Shown: positions 1 to 8,593 of the stretch, one piece after another | Numbering within the stretch: the stretch's first letter is position 1 | Layout: the number at the start of each line of letters is the position of its first letter | Assembly: GCA_934438175.1 (NCBI GenBank) | Contig: CAKSBH010000004.1 | Span: 62,001 to 126,000, forward strand | Direction: 5' to 3' | DNA from: an uncultured Eubacteriales bacterium | GTDB lineage: Bacteria > Bacillota > Clostridia > Oscillospirales > UBA644 | Length of the DNA stretch: 64,000 nucleotides | Translations under genes and position numbers: made by a program | Notes under the pieces: generated by a model | What the model was told of the DNA's origin: nothing | The model's database searches: none | The model's input: only the letters and a program-made list of their open reading frames with translations

Positions 1-386
1 ACGGAAGCGTTATCCTGGAACGTCAATACCGTTACCCGATCGGAGATGTTCTGCTGGAAATCCCCGCAGGAAAACTCAACAGCAAAGATGAGGATCCCGA
101 AGAAGCCGGTCGCCGGGAGCTGGAAGAAGAAACCGGAATCCATGCGGGGAAAATGACCTTTCTCGGATTTTTCTATCCCGCGCCTGCATACTCGGACGAA
201 AAAATCCATATGTACCTTGCCGAAGATCTTACGCAATCCAAACCACACCTCGATGCGGATGAATTTCTTGACGTAATCCGAATGCCGTTTTCGGAGCTGA
301 TCCGGGAAATTGATGCCGGTCGCGTTGCCGATATCAAAACACAGGCAGCAGCACTTCGGGTAAAACTCCGCAAAGAATCGCTCTGA
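1..386 (+). CDS. Nudix hydrolase, ADP-ribose pyrophosphatase-like (3' part only)
   Basis: The gene enters from the left edge (reading frame from base 3) and ends at a TGA at 384-386, so only about 127 C-terminal residues are present. A Nudix box is visible: AGKL, then EDPEEAGR, then RELEEETG, with the Mg-binding REL..EE core intact. The Gly-to-Glu loop holds six residues instead of the canonical five. The Arg-rich start (LERQYRYP) followed by EIPAGK resembles ADP-ribose pyrophosphatases, which split ADP-ribose to AMP and ribose 5-phosphate. The substrate is not proven by the sequence; another nucleoside diphosphate derivative is possible. Confidence 0.85.
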   Translation, partial: GSVILERQYRYPIGDVLLEIPAGKLNSKDEDPEEAGRRELEEETGIHAGKMTFLGFFYPAPAYSDEKIHMYLAEDLTQSKPHLDADEFLDVIRMPFSELIREIDAGRVADIKTQAAALRVKLRKESL

Positions 387-492
387 ACCGGACAGGATGC
401 CTTTCTCCTATGGAAAGACGTCCTCTTTTTCCGTCTGTTTTTATCAGAACAGGGCATATCGATAAACGCATTACCGATATGCGAAATCTACC

Positions 493-522
493 ATGGCACA
501 AAGAAGCGAAGTATGATATAAT
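493..522 (+). promoter_or_regulatory. Promoter of the mdh-fumC-hdr-flx-frd operon
   Basis: A perfect extended -10, TGaTATAAT (TATAAT at 517-522), has a weak -35 ATGGCA at 493-498, 18 bp upstream. It lies in the only non-coding gap (387-595) ahead of the dehydrogenase gene. Transcription should begin near 529, leaving a leader of about 65 nt. Confidence 0.65.
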
Positions 523-539
523 GTAGAGGAATATGGGAG

Positions 540-554
540 ATTTTGCATCAAAAT
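540..554. promoter_or_regulatory. Inverted repeat in the operon leader, possible operator
   Basis: ATTTTG and CAAAAT form perfect arms around a CAT centre, about 18 bp past the -10. It could be a repressor site for the energy operon. It does not match the usual Rex operator (TTGTTAA arms), so the binding protein is unknown. Confidence 0.35.
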
Positions 555-595
555 GTCTTATCATTCAGAAGTTATAGATTTTAGGAAGGTGCTTT

Positions 596-1540
596 ATGAA
601 CAAAATTACCATCATCGGAACCGGCTGTGTCGGCTCAACCATTGCGTACACGCTCACCGTTATGGGGCTTGCCACAGAAATCGTTCTCATCGACATCAAC
701 AAGGACAAAGCGATGGGGGAAGCCCTGGATATCCGTCAGGGCACTCCGTTCAGCCATGCCTGCTCCATTTACGCAGGAGATTATTCGGATGCCGTTGGCT
801 CCAAAATCGTTATCCTAACCTCCGGAATTGCCCGCAAGCCCGGTCAGTCCCGGCTTGAACTGGCGCAAACGAACGTTAATATCACAAAATCCATCATTCC
901 GCAGATTACCAAGTATGCCCCGGATGCCATTTATCTCATCGTCAGCAACCCGGTTGACATTCTGACCTACACCTTCAATAAATTTTCCGATATTCCGGAA
1001 AACCGTATCATCGGCTCCGGAACCATTCTGGACACCGCGCGTCTGCGTGAACGAATTGCCGCCTATTACCATCTGAATCAAAGCAATGTTCACGCTTATG
1101 TGTTCGGCGAACACGGAGACTCCGCATTCATTCCTTGGTCGGCAGCAAACATCTCCAATGTTCCCATTTCGGATTGCCAGAAACTTATTGCCGTTCCGGG
1201 CGCAGAAGAAACGGCTCTTGACCTGAGCGAAATTGAAACCGATGTCAAAACATCCGGCGGACGCATCATTGCCCGCAAAGGCGCAACCTTCTATGCCGTC
1301 TCGGCTTCGGTCTGCCACATCTGCAACTGCATCCTTAACCGCATCGATACCACCATGCCGATATCAACCATGATGCACGGAGAATACGGCATCGACGATG
1401 TGTGCCTCAGCGTTCTCAACATCGTAGGTTCCGGCGGCATCCGCAGCAAAGTCAACCTGAAGCTGACGGACGAAGAAATTGCGAAGCTGCGTCACAGCGC
1501 AGATACCCTCAAAGAAGTTATTCGGAACATCAATATATAA
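596..1540 (+). CDS. mdh: Malate dehydrogenase-like enzyme of the LDH/MDH family
   Basis: This is a 314-residue NAD-dependent 2-hydroxyacid dehydrogenase. It has a GTGCVGST dinucleotide loop, an Asp ending strand 2 (LIDIN, NAD rather than NADP), SNPVDI, and the catalytic His in GEHGDS. The mobile-loop segment reads ARKPGQSR. Lactate dehydrogenases have Gln at the specificity position (QKPGETR), whereas LDH-like malate dehydrogenases have Arg (RKPGMSR). The Arg here points to oxaloacetate/malate. The next gene, fumarase, fits that role: together they convert oxaloacetate to fumarate. An automatic label would probably be L-lactate dehydrogenase, which remains the alternative. The ribosome site AGGAAGGTG precedes the ATG. 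Confidence 0.8.
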   Translation: MNKITIIGTGCVGSTIAYTLTVMGLATEIVLIDINKDKAMGEALDIRQGTPFSHACSIYAGDYSDAVGSKIVILTSGIARKPGQSRLELAQTNVNITKSIIPQITKYAPDAIYLIVSNPVDILTYTFNKFSDIPENRIIGSGTILDTARLRERIAAYYHLNQSNVHAYVFGEHGDSAFIPWSAANISNVPISDCQKLIAVPGAEETALDLSEIETDVKTSGGRIIARKGATFYAVSASVCHICNCILNRIDTTMPISTMMHGEYGIDDVCLSVLNIVGSGGIRSKVNLKLTDEEIAKLRHSADTLKEVIRNINI

Positions 1541-1569
1541 CTATCAAAAAAACGGAGGCAAAGAAAAAA

Positions 1570-2946
1570 ATGGAATACCGCATTGAACACGATTCCATGG
1601 GCGAGATGAAAGTCCCCGCCGATCGGCTTTGGGCAGCACAGACCCAAAGAAGCCATGAAAATTTCAAGATCGGCGTTGATATCGAAACGATGCCGAGAGA
1701 GATCACACACGCATTCGGCATTCTGAAAAAAGCCGCGGCTCTTGCAAATGCGGAACTGAAACCGGAAAAAATGACACAGGAAAAGCAGGCGGCGATCTGT
1801 GCGGCATGCGACGAAGTGATTTCCGGCAAACTCAACGACCATTTTCCGTTGGTTGTCTGGCAGACCGGCTCCGGCACGCAATCCAACATGAACGCCAACG
1901 AAGTAATTGCCAACCGTGCCAATCAGATTGCCGGAAAAAAACTCTGCCACCCCAACGACGATGTCAACATGAGCCAGTCTTCCAACGACACCTTCCCGAC
2001 AGCCATGCACATCTCTGCGGTGCTTGCCATTGAAGATAAGCTCCTCCCCGCTGTGGAAGAACTGATCGAAACGTTTCTTCGGCTGGAAAAAGAAAACGAT
2101 GATGTCGTGAAATCCGGCAGAACACACCTGCAGGATGCGACCCCCATCAAATTCAGCCAGGAGATTTCCGGTTGGCGTTCCAGCATGCAAAAGGATGCCG
2201 AACTTCTGCGCATGGCAGTTCGTCCGCTGTACGAACTGGCACTCGGCGGCACGGCAGTGGGAACCGGGCTGAACGCACCGAAAGGATTTTCCGAACTGGT
2301 AGCAAAAAAAGCGGCTGAACTCACGGGGAAGCCGTTTGTCACGGCAAAGAACAAATTTCATGCCCTCACGTCCAAGGATGAGTTGGTTTTCGCACACGGC
2401 GCCATCAAGGCCACGGCGTGCGATATGATGAAAATCGCCAACGATGTCCGGTGGCTGGCAAGCGGACCGAGAGACGGCCTGGGAGAGATTCATATTCCCG
2501 AAAACGAGCCGGGATCTTCCATCATGCCGGGCAAGGTCAACCCCACCCAATGCGAAGCCGTTACCATGGTTGCCGTTCAGGTAATGGGAAATGACGTGGC
2601 GGTCGGTATGGCAGCGTCGCAGGGAAATTTTGAACTGAATGTCTTTATGCCAGTGGCTGCTTATAATTTTCTGCAGTCTGCACGCTTGCTTGCCGAAGCG
2701 ATGGTATCGTTTGACATCCACTGTGCTGTCGGAATCCGGGCAAACCGGGAAAAGATGCACCACAATCTGCATAATTCGCTGATGCTGGTCACAGCGCTGA
2801 ACCCCTATATCGGCTATGAGAACGCTGCGAAAACCGCAAAAAAGGCATTCCACGACAACATTTCGCTGAAAGAAGCATGCGTGGAACTCGGCTTTCTGAC
2901 ACCCGAAAAGTTTGACGAAGTGTTCCACCCGGAACAGATGGTCTGA
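1570..2946 (+). CDS. fumC: Fumarate hydratase class II
   Basis: This 458-residue protein belongs to the aspartase/fumarase superfamily and interconverts malate and fumarate in the cytoplasm without an iron-sulfur cluster. Diagnostic segments are TGSGTQSNMN, SSNDTFP, TATP-type GRTHLQDATP and the signature GSSIMPGKVNP. The ATG at 1570 follows GGAGG at 1554-1558 and gives the usual class II length; the open frame runs further upstream but only through the dehydrogenase gene. It lies 29 bp after the malate dehydrogenase-like gene in the same operon and would supply fumarate to the reductase encoded downstream. An aspartase is possible in this superfamily, but the length and context favour fumarase. 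Confidence 0.93.
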   Translation: MEYRIEHDSMGEMKVPADRLWAAQTQRSHENFKIGVDIETMPREITHAFGILKKAAALANAELKPEKMTQEKQAAICAACDEVISGKLNDHFPLVVWQTGSGTQSNMNANEVIANRANQIAGKKLCHPNDDVNMSQSSNDTFPTAMHISAVLAIEDKLLPAVEELIETFLRLEKENDDVVKSGRTHLQDATPIKFSQEISGWRSSMQKDAELLRMAVRPLYELALGGTAVGTGLNAPKGFSELVAKKAAELTGKPFVTAKNKFHALTSKDELVFAHGAIKATACDMMKIANDVRWLASGPRDGLGEIHIPENEPGSSIMPGKVNPTQCEAVTMVAVQVMGNDVAVGMAASQGNFELNVFMPVAAYNFLQSARLLAEAMVSFDIHCAVGIRANREKMHHNLHNSLMLVTALNPYIGYENAAKTAKKAFHDNISLKEACVELGFLTPEKFDEVFHPEQMV

Positions 2947-2973
2947 AGACCGGATCCGAATGTGAGGTTTACC

Positions 2974-3786
2974 ATGGAAGTAAGTTATTTTCCCGGCTGT
3001 ACCCTGCGAAATAAGGCAAAAGATCTGGACGTTTATGCACGGGCATGCGCGGAAATTCTCGGCGTGACGCTGTGTGAAATTCCGGATTGGCAATGCTGCG
3101 GCGGCGTATTTATGAACGCAAACGACGAAATCGCAACCAAGCTGTCTTCGGTTCGAGCTTTGATTGCGGCACGGGATGCCGGTCGCCCCTTGGTCACGGT
3201 TTGTTCCGCATGCCACAACGTAATCAAGCAAACCAATCACGCCATGCAGACCGACAACGTTTTTGCAGACCATGTCAATCGGTATCTTGCGCAGGATAAA
3301 CAGCCATCCACACCGTATCACGGCGAAACCCATGTGCTTCATTATCTGGAACTTCTCAGAGACACCGTCGGTTTTGAAAACCTGAAAAAAGCGGTCGTCA
3401 AGCCCCTCTCCGGGCGCAGGATTGCCGCTTATTACGGATGTATGCTTCTGCGTCCCGGAAAAGTAATGGCGTTTGACGACGTAGAAAATCCGAAGATTAT
3501 GGAGGATTTTATCCGCGCACTGGGAGCGGAACCGGTAATCTGGGCGCGCCGCAACGAATGTTGCGGCGGCTATCTGGCTTTGGAGGATCCCGAGTCCACC
3601 AAGAAGAAAAGTGCCGCCGTCAGCGAAAATGCCGTGGCGTGCGGAGCGGAAGCCCTTGTAACCGCCTGCCCGCTCTGCAAATACAATTTAATCAAAAACG
3701 GAAGCCCGGTTCCCGTCATTTACTTCACCGAACTTCTCGCAGAAGCGCTTGGTGTAAAGGAGGATTTCCATGCCGAACAAAAATGA
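2974..3786 (+). CDS. hdrB: Heterodisulfide reductase-like subunit B (two CCG domains)
   Basis: The protein is 270 residues. Two complete cysteine-rich CCG motifs are visible: FPGC, QCCGG and CSAC in the N-terminal half, then YYGC, ECCGG and CPLC in the C-terminal half. In methanogen HdrB these hold two non-cubane [4Fe-4S] clusters where the disulfide is reduced. The ATG at 2974 was chosen over a GTG at 2962 because GAGG lies 6 nt upstream of it. It overlaps hdrC by 17 bp. No CoM/CoB biochemistry is expected in a bacterium, so the acceptor is unknown; the fumarate reductase genes in the same operon suggest it hands electrons to them. Confidence 0.9.
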   Translation: MEVSYFPGCTLRNKAKDLDVYARACAEILGVTLCEIPDWQCCGGVFMNANDEIATKLSSVRALIAARDAGRPLVTVCSACHNVIKQTNHAMQTDNVFADHVNRYLAQDKQPSTPYHGETHVLHYLELLRDTVGFENLKKAVVKPLSGRRIAAYYGCMLLRPGKVMAFDDVENPKIMEDFIRALGAEPVIWARRNECCGGYLALEDPESTKKKSAAVSENAVACGAEALVTACPLCKYNLIKNGSPVPVIYFTELLAEALGVKEDFHAEQK

Positions 3787-4162
3787 ACGCCGCAAAGAAC
3801 AGATTCTCCGAATGAGCGGTGTCAACCCGCTGAAGTGCATGCGGTGCGGCAAGTGTTCCGCAACCTGTCCTTCCTATGAAGAGATGGAATATCATCCGCA
3901 TCAGTTCGTGTATATGGTAGAAACCGGAGACCTCGATGCCCTGATGCAATCGGATTCCGTATACAAATGTCTTTCCTGCTTTGCATGTGTGGACCGCTGT
4001 CCCCGCGGCGTAGAGCCGGCAAAACTGATTGAGGCACTGCGGCTTTGTGTCATCCGCGAAAAAGGTGCCAACCACATGACGGCAAACGACATTCCGTCCC
4101 GCATCGACGACGAAACGCCGCAACAGGCAATTGTCAGTGCCATGCGGAAATATTCGAAATAA
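3770..4162 (+). CDS. hdrC: Heterodisulfide reductase-like subunit C
   Basis: This is a 130-residue ferredoxin-like protein with two [4Fe-4S] motifs, CMRCGKCSATCP near residue 23 and CLSCFACVDRCP near residue 65, the usual HdrC layout. In Hdr complexes it carries electrons from HdrA to HdrB. The start lies inside the end of hdrB with AAGGAGG just upstream, which suggests translational coupling. There is no membrane segment, so this is the soluble Hdr type and not HdrDE. Confidence 0.92.
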   Translation: MPNKNERRKEQILRMSGVNPLKCMRCGKCSATCPSYEEMEYHPHQFVYMVETGDLDALMQSDSVYKCLSCFACVDRCPRGVEPAKLIEALRLCVIREKGANHMTANDIPSRIDDETPQQAIVSAMRKYSK

Positions 4163-4178
4163 GAAAGGAGACGTGACC

Positions 4179-6173
4179 ATGCAGAGAATCGGCGTATTTG
4201 TTTGCCATTGCGGAACCAACATCGCGGGAACCGTAGATGTGAAAGCTGTGGCAGACGCTCTGAAACAGGAACCCGGAGTGGCACTCTCCACCGAATATCA
4301 ATATATGTGCTCCCAGGCAGGACAGGAAAAAATCCGCAAAGCCATTCAGGAAAACAACCTGAACGGCATTGTCATCTGTTCCTGCTCGCCGCGTATGCAC
4401 GAGGCAACGTTCCGCAAAACGGCGGCATCGGCGGGGCTGAACCCGTATATGGTTGAAATTGCCAACATCCGCGAACAGTGCTCCTGGGTGCATAAAGACA
4501 TGCAGACCGGCACGGAAAAAGCCATCATTCTTGCCCGTGCTGCGGTTGCCAAAGTGCAGCTCAACGCCCCGCTTACCCCCGGAGAAAGTCCGGTAACCAA
4601 GCGCGCACTTGTCATCGGCGGAGGAATCGCCGGCATTCAGACGGCGTTGGACATTGCCGACGCGGGCTTCCCGGTGGATCTTGTAGAAACGAAGCCAACC
4701 ATCGGCGGAAAGATGGCACAACTGGATAAAACCTTCCCCACCCTGGACTGCGCCGCCTGCATCCTGACCCCTAAAATGGTGGATGTTGCCCAGAATGAAA
4801 AAATCCGCATTTTTGCATATTCCGAAGTAGCGGATGTAAAGGGATTTGTCGGAAACTTCAGCGTCCGCATCAAGCGCAAGGCCCGCTATGTCAAAGAAGA
4901 TGTCTGCACGGGTTGCGGTCTTTGCACCGAAAAATGTCCGCAGAAGAAAGTTCCCAACGAATTCAACCTCGGTATGGACAACCGTCATGCCATTTATATT
5001 CCTTTCGCACAGGCAGTTCCCAAGGTCGCAACCATCGATCCGAACGCCTGTCTGATGCTCAAAAACGGAAAGTGCGGTCTTTGCTCAAAGGTCTGCTCCG
5101 CCGGTGCCATTGATTATCAGGCAAAGGACGAATACATTGAAGAGAAATACGGCGCCATTGTGGTGGCAACCGGATTCAACCCCATTTCCATGGAAAAATT
5201 TGATGAATTCGCCTATTCGCAGTCCAAAGACGTAATTACCTCCCTGCAGTTGGAGCGTCTGATGAACGCCGCCGGTCCCACAGGAGGAACCTTGCTTCGT
5301 CCTTCGGACGGAGAACATCCGCATACCATCGTTTTTGTGCAATGCATCGGTTCGCGCTGTGCCGCATGTGCGGAAAAAGGGAAAGAATACTGCTCAAAAA
5401 TCTGCTGCATGTACACGGCAAAACACGCCATGCTCATCCGGGATAAATATCCGGATACGGATGTGTACGTGTTCTACATTGATGTGCGTACCCCCGGCAA
5501 AAACTTTGATGAGTTCTATCGCCGTGCCGTAGAGGAATATGGCGTGCACTACATCAAGGGCATGGTCGGAAAAGTGACACCGGAAAACGGAAAACTGAAG
5601 GTGCAGGCATCGGATCTGATTGCCGGAAAGCAGCTGCATCTGGATGCCGATCTTGTTGTTCTTGCAGCGGCGATCGAGCCGGATAAATCCGCGCGGGGAC
5701 TCGCCACCATGCTGACAGCAAGCATGGATACCAACGATTTCTTCACCGAAGCGCACCCCAAACTCCGCCCGGTAGAAAGTCCGACTGCCGGCGTGTTCCT
5801 CTCCGGAACCTGCCAGGGACCGAAGGACATTCCGGAAACCGTTTCGCAGGCAGGAGCCGCTGCCTCCAAAGTCATCGGTCTTCTGTGCAAAGACAAACTT
5901 ACCGGGAACCCCTGTGTCGCCCATTCGGACGAGATGATGTGCAGTGGCTGCTCACTGTGCGAAAAGGTTTGCCCCTACGGCGCAATTTCTTATATCGACA
6001 AGGATTTCAAAATGCCGGATCGGACAGTCCGTACCCGTCGGGTCGCCATGGTCAATGAAGCGGTCTGCCAGGGTTGCGGCTGCTGTACGGTAGCATGTAT
6101 GTCCGGAGCAATGGATCTTCGCGGATTCTCCGGAAAACAGATTCTGGCGGAGGTGGATGCGATATGCAAGTAA
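4179..6173 (+). CDS. hdrA: Heterodisulfide reductase-like subunit A, bifurcating flavoprotein
   Basis: The protein is 664 residues. It has an N-terminal Cys motif (VCHCGTNIAG), an FAD-binding GGGIAGIQ near residue 149, a Cys-containing loop (DCAACILTPK), and four ferredoxin-type Cys clusters: CTGCGLCTEKCP, CGLCSKVC, CSGCSLCEKVCP and CQGCGCCTVAC. HdrA is the flavin site where electrons split between a high-potential path (HdrC/HdrB) and a low-potential ferredoxin. The ATG at 4179 follows AAAGGAG at 4164-4170. Its stop overlaps the next gene by 10 bp. The bacterial relatives are the HdrA of Flx-Hdr complexes, which use NADH in place of hydrogen. Confidence 0.93.
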   Translation: MQRIGVFVCHCGTNIAGTVDVKAVADALKQEPGVALSTEYQYMCSQAGQEKIRKAIQENNLNGIVICSCSPRMHEATFRKTAASAGLNPYMVEIANIREQCSWVHKDMQTGTEKAIILARAAVAKVQLNAPLTPGESPVTKRALVIGGGIAGIQTALDIADAGFPVDLVETKPTIGGKMAQLDKTFPTLDCAACILTPKMVDVAQNEKIRIFAYSEVADVKGFVGNFSVRIKRKARYVKEDVCTGCGLCTEKCPQKKVPNEFNLGMDNRHAIYIPFAQAVPKVATIDPNACLMLKNGKCGLCSKVCSAGAIDYQAKDEYIEEKYGAIVVATGFNPISMEKFDEFAYSQSKDVITSLQLERLMNAAGPTGGTLLRPSDGEHPHTIVFVQCIGSRCAACAEKGKEYCSKICCMYTAKHAMLIRDKYPDTDVYVFYIDVRTPGKNFDEFYRRAVEEYGVHYIKGMVGKVTPENGKLKVQASDLIAGKQLHLDADLVVLAAAIEPDKSARGLATMLTASMDTNDFFTEAHPKLRPVESPTAGVFLSGTCQGPKDIPETVSQAGAAASKVIGLLCKDKLTGNPCVAHSDEMMCSGCSLCEKVCPYGAISYIDKDFKMPDRTVRTRRVAMVNEAVCQGCGCCTVACMSGAMDLRGFSGKQILAEVDAICK

Positions 6174-6598
6174 ACGGATACAAACCCTTGATTGTAGCAT
6201 TTTGCTGCAATTGGTGCTCCTATGCCGGAGCGGATCTTGCCGGCAACAACCGTCTGAATTATCCGGAAAATGTCAAAATCATCCGTGTCCCCTGCTCGTG
6301 CAGAGTCAATCCCCTGTTTATTCTCCGCGCGTTCCAGCGTGGAGCAGACGGTGTGATTCTTTGCGGCTGTCACCCCGGAGATTGCCATTATACTTCCGGC
6401 AATTATTACACCCGTCGCCGGATGTCGCTTTTGTTTTCCATGCTGGATTATCTCGGCATTGAAAGAGACCGCACCCGTGTGGAATGGGTCAGCGCGGCAG
6501 AAGGCGCCAAATTTGCGGCGACCATGAATGATTTCGTCGAGAAAGTTGCGTCTTTGGGCGAAAATAAGAGATTGGAGGATCTGAGATGCAAGAAATAA
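6164..6598 (+). CDS. flxD: MvhD/FlxD-like electron-transfer subunit
   Basis: This 144-residue protein of the methyl-viologen hydrogenase delta-subunit family is recognised by CCNWCSYAGAD near the start, then PCSCRV and CGCHPGDCHY. Such proteins hold a [2Fe-2S] cluster and link the electron donor module to HdrA. The ATG at 6164 follows GGAGGTG with 8 nt spacing and lies inside the hdrA end. No hydrogenase subunits (MvhA/MvhG) are nearby, so the donor is the Flx module and not hydrogen. Confidence 0.9.
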   Translation: MQVNGYKPLIVAFCCNWCSYAGADLAGNNRLNYPENVKIIRVPCSCRVNPLFILRAFQRGADGVILCGCHPGDCHYTSGNYYTRRRMSLLFSMLDYLGIERDRTRVEWVSAAEGAKFAATMNDFVEKVASLGENKRLEDLRCKK

Positions 6599-7575
6599 CA
6601 AAAGACCTTCTTGTTTCCCTTGCCGTCAATCGTCTGAAAGACGGAACCGTCACACGGGTTCTCGGCTGGAAAAACGGAGAATTCGATTACGACGTTACGC
6701 CGGCACTGTTCCGGAAGGAAGAGGATCTGAAGGCGTTTGTCTGGAACGGTTTCTGCGGGGCGAATCTTTCCAAATATCTCATCAAAGAAACCGCAAAAGA
6801 AGAGGGAAAAGTTCTGGTTTTTCTCAAACCGTGCGATACCTACAGTTTCAATCAGTTGCTGACCGAGCATAAATTCAACCGGGAAAAGGTGTATGCGGTC
6901 GGTGTTCCCTGCGACGGGATGGCGGATCCGCACGTTCTTGCCGAAAAGGCAGAAGGCATTCTTTCCGCAAGGGAAGTCGGGAACCGGATCTCGGTAACAA
7001 CTCTTTATGATGGCGAAAAGACGTTTGACCGAGCCGAACTTCTTGCCGACCGCTGCCGCAACTGCAAATCAAAAAAACACGTTGCCTACGACGAGCTGCT
7101 CGGCACAGAAGGAGACGTGACGGAAAACTCCCGTTTTGACGAAGTGGAAAAGCTGGAAGCCATGACCCCGGATGAGCGCTTTCATTTTTGGCAAAACGAG
7201 TTGTCCCGTTGCATCCGCTGCAATGCGTGCCGGGATGTCTGCCCTGCCTGCACCTGTGAAAAATGCGTGTTTGACAACCCGGGCTCCGGGGCGGAAAACA
7301 AAGCGCCGGCAGACCGGTTTGAAGAACAGATGTTCCACATTATCCGTGCCTTCCATGTAGCAGGACGATGCACCGATTGCGGCGAATGCTCCCGCGTCTG
7401 CCCGCAACGCATTCCTCTGCACCTGCTGAACCGCAAATTCATTCACGACATCAATCGTTTCTACGGCGACTATCAATCGGGAGCCGAAGTGGGAAGCCGC
7501 GCACCGGTTATCCGATATGACGTAAACGACCCGGAGCCGGGCGAAGCGGTAGAAAGGGGAATTTCTCATGCGTAA
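6586..7575 (+). CDS. flxC: FlxC-like iron-sulfur subunit
   Basis: The protein is 329 residues. The N-terminal half (KPCDTYSF, GVPCDGM, then CRNCKSKKH) resembles the beta-subunit fold of F420-type hydrogenases and formate dehydrogenases. The C-terminal half has two [4Fe-4S] motifs, CIRCNACRDVCP and CTDCGECSRVCP. This matches the iron-sulfur subunits of the NADH-linked FlxABCD module described in sulfate reducers. It overlaps the genes on both sides (13 and 8 bp), as expected for a tightly coupled complex. Assignment to FlxC rather than FlxB rests on position and motif type. Confidence 0.75.
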   Translation: MQEITKDLLVSLAVNRLKDGTVTRVLGWKNGEFDYDVTPALFRKEEDLKAFVWNGFCGANLSKYLIKETAKEEGKVLVFLKPCDTYSFNQLLTEHKFNREKVYAVGVPCDGMADPHVLAEKAEGILSAREVGNRISVTTLYDGEKTFDRAELLADRCRNCKSKKHVAYDELLGTEGDVTENSRFDEVEKLEAMTPDERFHFWQNELSRCIRCNACRDVCPACTCEKCVFDNPGSGAENKAPADRFEEQMFHIIRAFHVAGRCTDCGECSRVCPQRIPLHLLNRKFIHDINRFYGDYQSGAEVGSRAPVIRYDVNDPEPGEAVERGISHA

Positions 7576-8593
7576 AATCCCTCTGAGCCAACTGAACACA
7601 TTCTTTTCGGCGATTGCCGCAACGCAGACCCTGTATCTGCCGGTCGACACCGACGGCGGCGCAAAATTTGAAGCATGGTTTCCGGGCGCCAAGCGTTCCG
7701 AGTCGTTGAATACGGTACGCAGCGCCAAGGATTTCTTCTTTCCGCAAACAGAAAATCTGATGGATTTTCGCATCAAAGGCAAAACCATCGAAATACTGGA
7801 AGAGCAGCGGGAACAGAAAGATTTTGTCGTTTTCGGAATCCGCGGTTGTGACGTGCGCAGTCTGGATGTTCTGGATCATGTCTTTTTGGCAGACCCCGTC
7901 GATACCTATTATCAAAACAGACGTCGGCACGGTATTCTGGTATCCATCGCCTGCAACAAGCCGGCGGAAACCTGTTTCTGCCATACATTCGGCATCGACG
8001 CATCCGAACCAGAAGGCGATGTGATTTGTTATCAGACCGAGGATGCTCTGTTCCTCGATGCCCGGACCGAAAAAGGGAAAAAACTGATGGAGCAGACCGA
8101 GGCCGTGACCGAACCCACCGACGGAAAAAAAGCCGAACAGCAGAAATCCGTGATTCGTGAGCGGCTGAACCGATTGCCTCTGGCGTCGCTGTCTGCCGAT
8201 GCATTCGGAAGCGGAAAGACCGCTGCGTTTTTCCATGCGCCGGAATGGGATGAATTGTCGGAATCCTGCCTTGGTTGCGGAACCTGCACCTTTGTTTGTC
8301 CCACCTGCCAATGCTATGATATCAAAGATTTTGATACCGGGCACGGCATCCGGAGATTCCGTTGCTGGGATTCCTGCATGTATTCCGATTTTACAAAAAT
8401 GTCTGCGGGTCAACCCCGTCTTACACAAAAAGAGCGGTTCCGTCAACGATTCATGCACAAACTGGTATACTATCCCACCAATAACAACGGTCAGTTCTCC
8501 TGCGTCGGATGCGGAAGATGCCTCAAAAAATGCCCCATTCAGATGAACATCGTCAAAGTTATGAAAAAACTGGGAGGTCGTGACCATGGCTGA
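7568..8593 (+). CDS. flxB: FlxB-like iron-sulfur subunit
   Basis: The protein is 341 residues and is related to sulfhydrogenase beta / anaerobic sulfite reductase A-type ferredoxin subunits. The N-terminal part includes GIRGCDVRSLD. The C-terminal part has two [4Fe-4S] motifs, CLGCGTCTFVCP near residue 234 and CVGCGRCLKKCP near 315. In the Flx module it would connect the NADH-oxidising FlxA to FlxC/FlxD. It overlaps flxC by 8 bp and flxA by 8 bp. Confidence 0.78.
   Translation: MRKIPLSQLNTFFSAIAATQTLYLPVDTDGGAKFEAWFPGAKRSESLNTVRSAKDFFFPQTENLMDFRIKGKTIEILEEQREQKDFVVFGIRGCDVRSLDVLDHVFLADPVDTYYQNRRRHGILVSIACNKPAETCFCHTFGIDASEPEGDVICYQTEDALFLDARTEKGKKLMEQTEAVTEPTDGKKAEQQKSVIRERLNRLPLASLSADAFGSGKTAAFFHAPEWDELSESCLGCGTCTFVCPTCQCYDIKDFDTGHGIRRFRCWDSCMYSDFTKMSAGQPRLTQKERFRQRFMHKLVYYPTNNNGQFSCVGCGRCLKKCPIQMNIVKVMKKLGGRDHG

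Noticed and set aside
596..1540. Plain L-lactate dehydrogenase call
   Set aside because: The Arg in ARKPGQSR and the adjacent fumarase favour malate dehydrogenase; lactate is kept only as an alternative.
1492..3342. 616-codon open frame on the - strand
   Set aside because: Antisense to fumC and hdrB, with His/Cys-rich composition typical of a shadow frame.
2974..6598. Methanogen-type Hdr/Mvh hydrogenase complex
   Set aside because: No MvhA/MvhG or other hydrogenase genes, and all surrounding genes are bacterial; the partner module is the Flx type.
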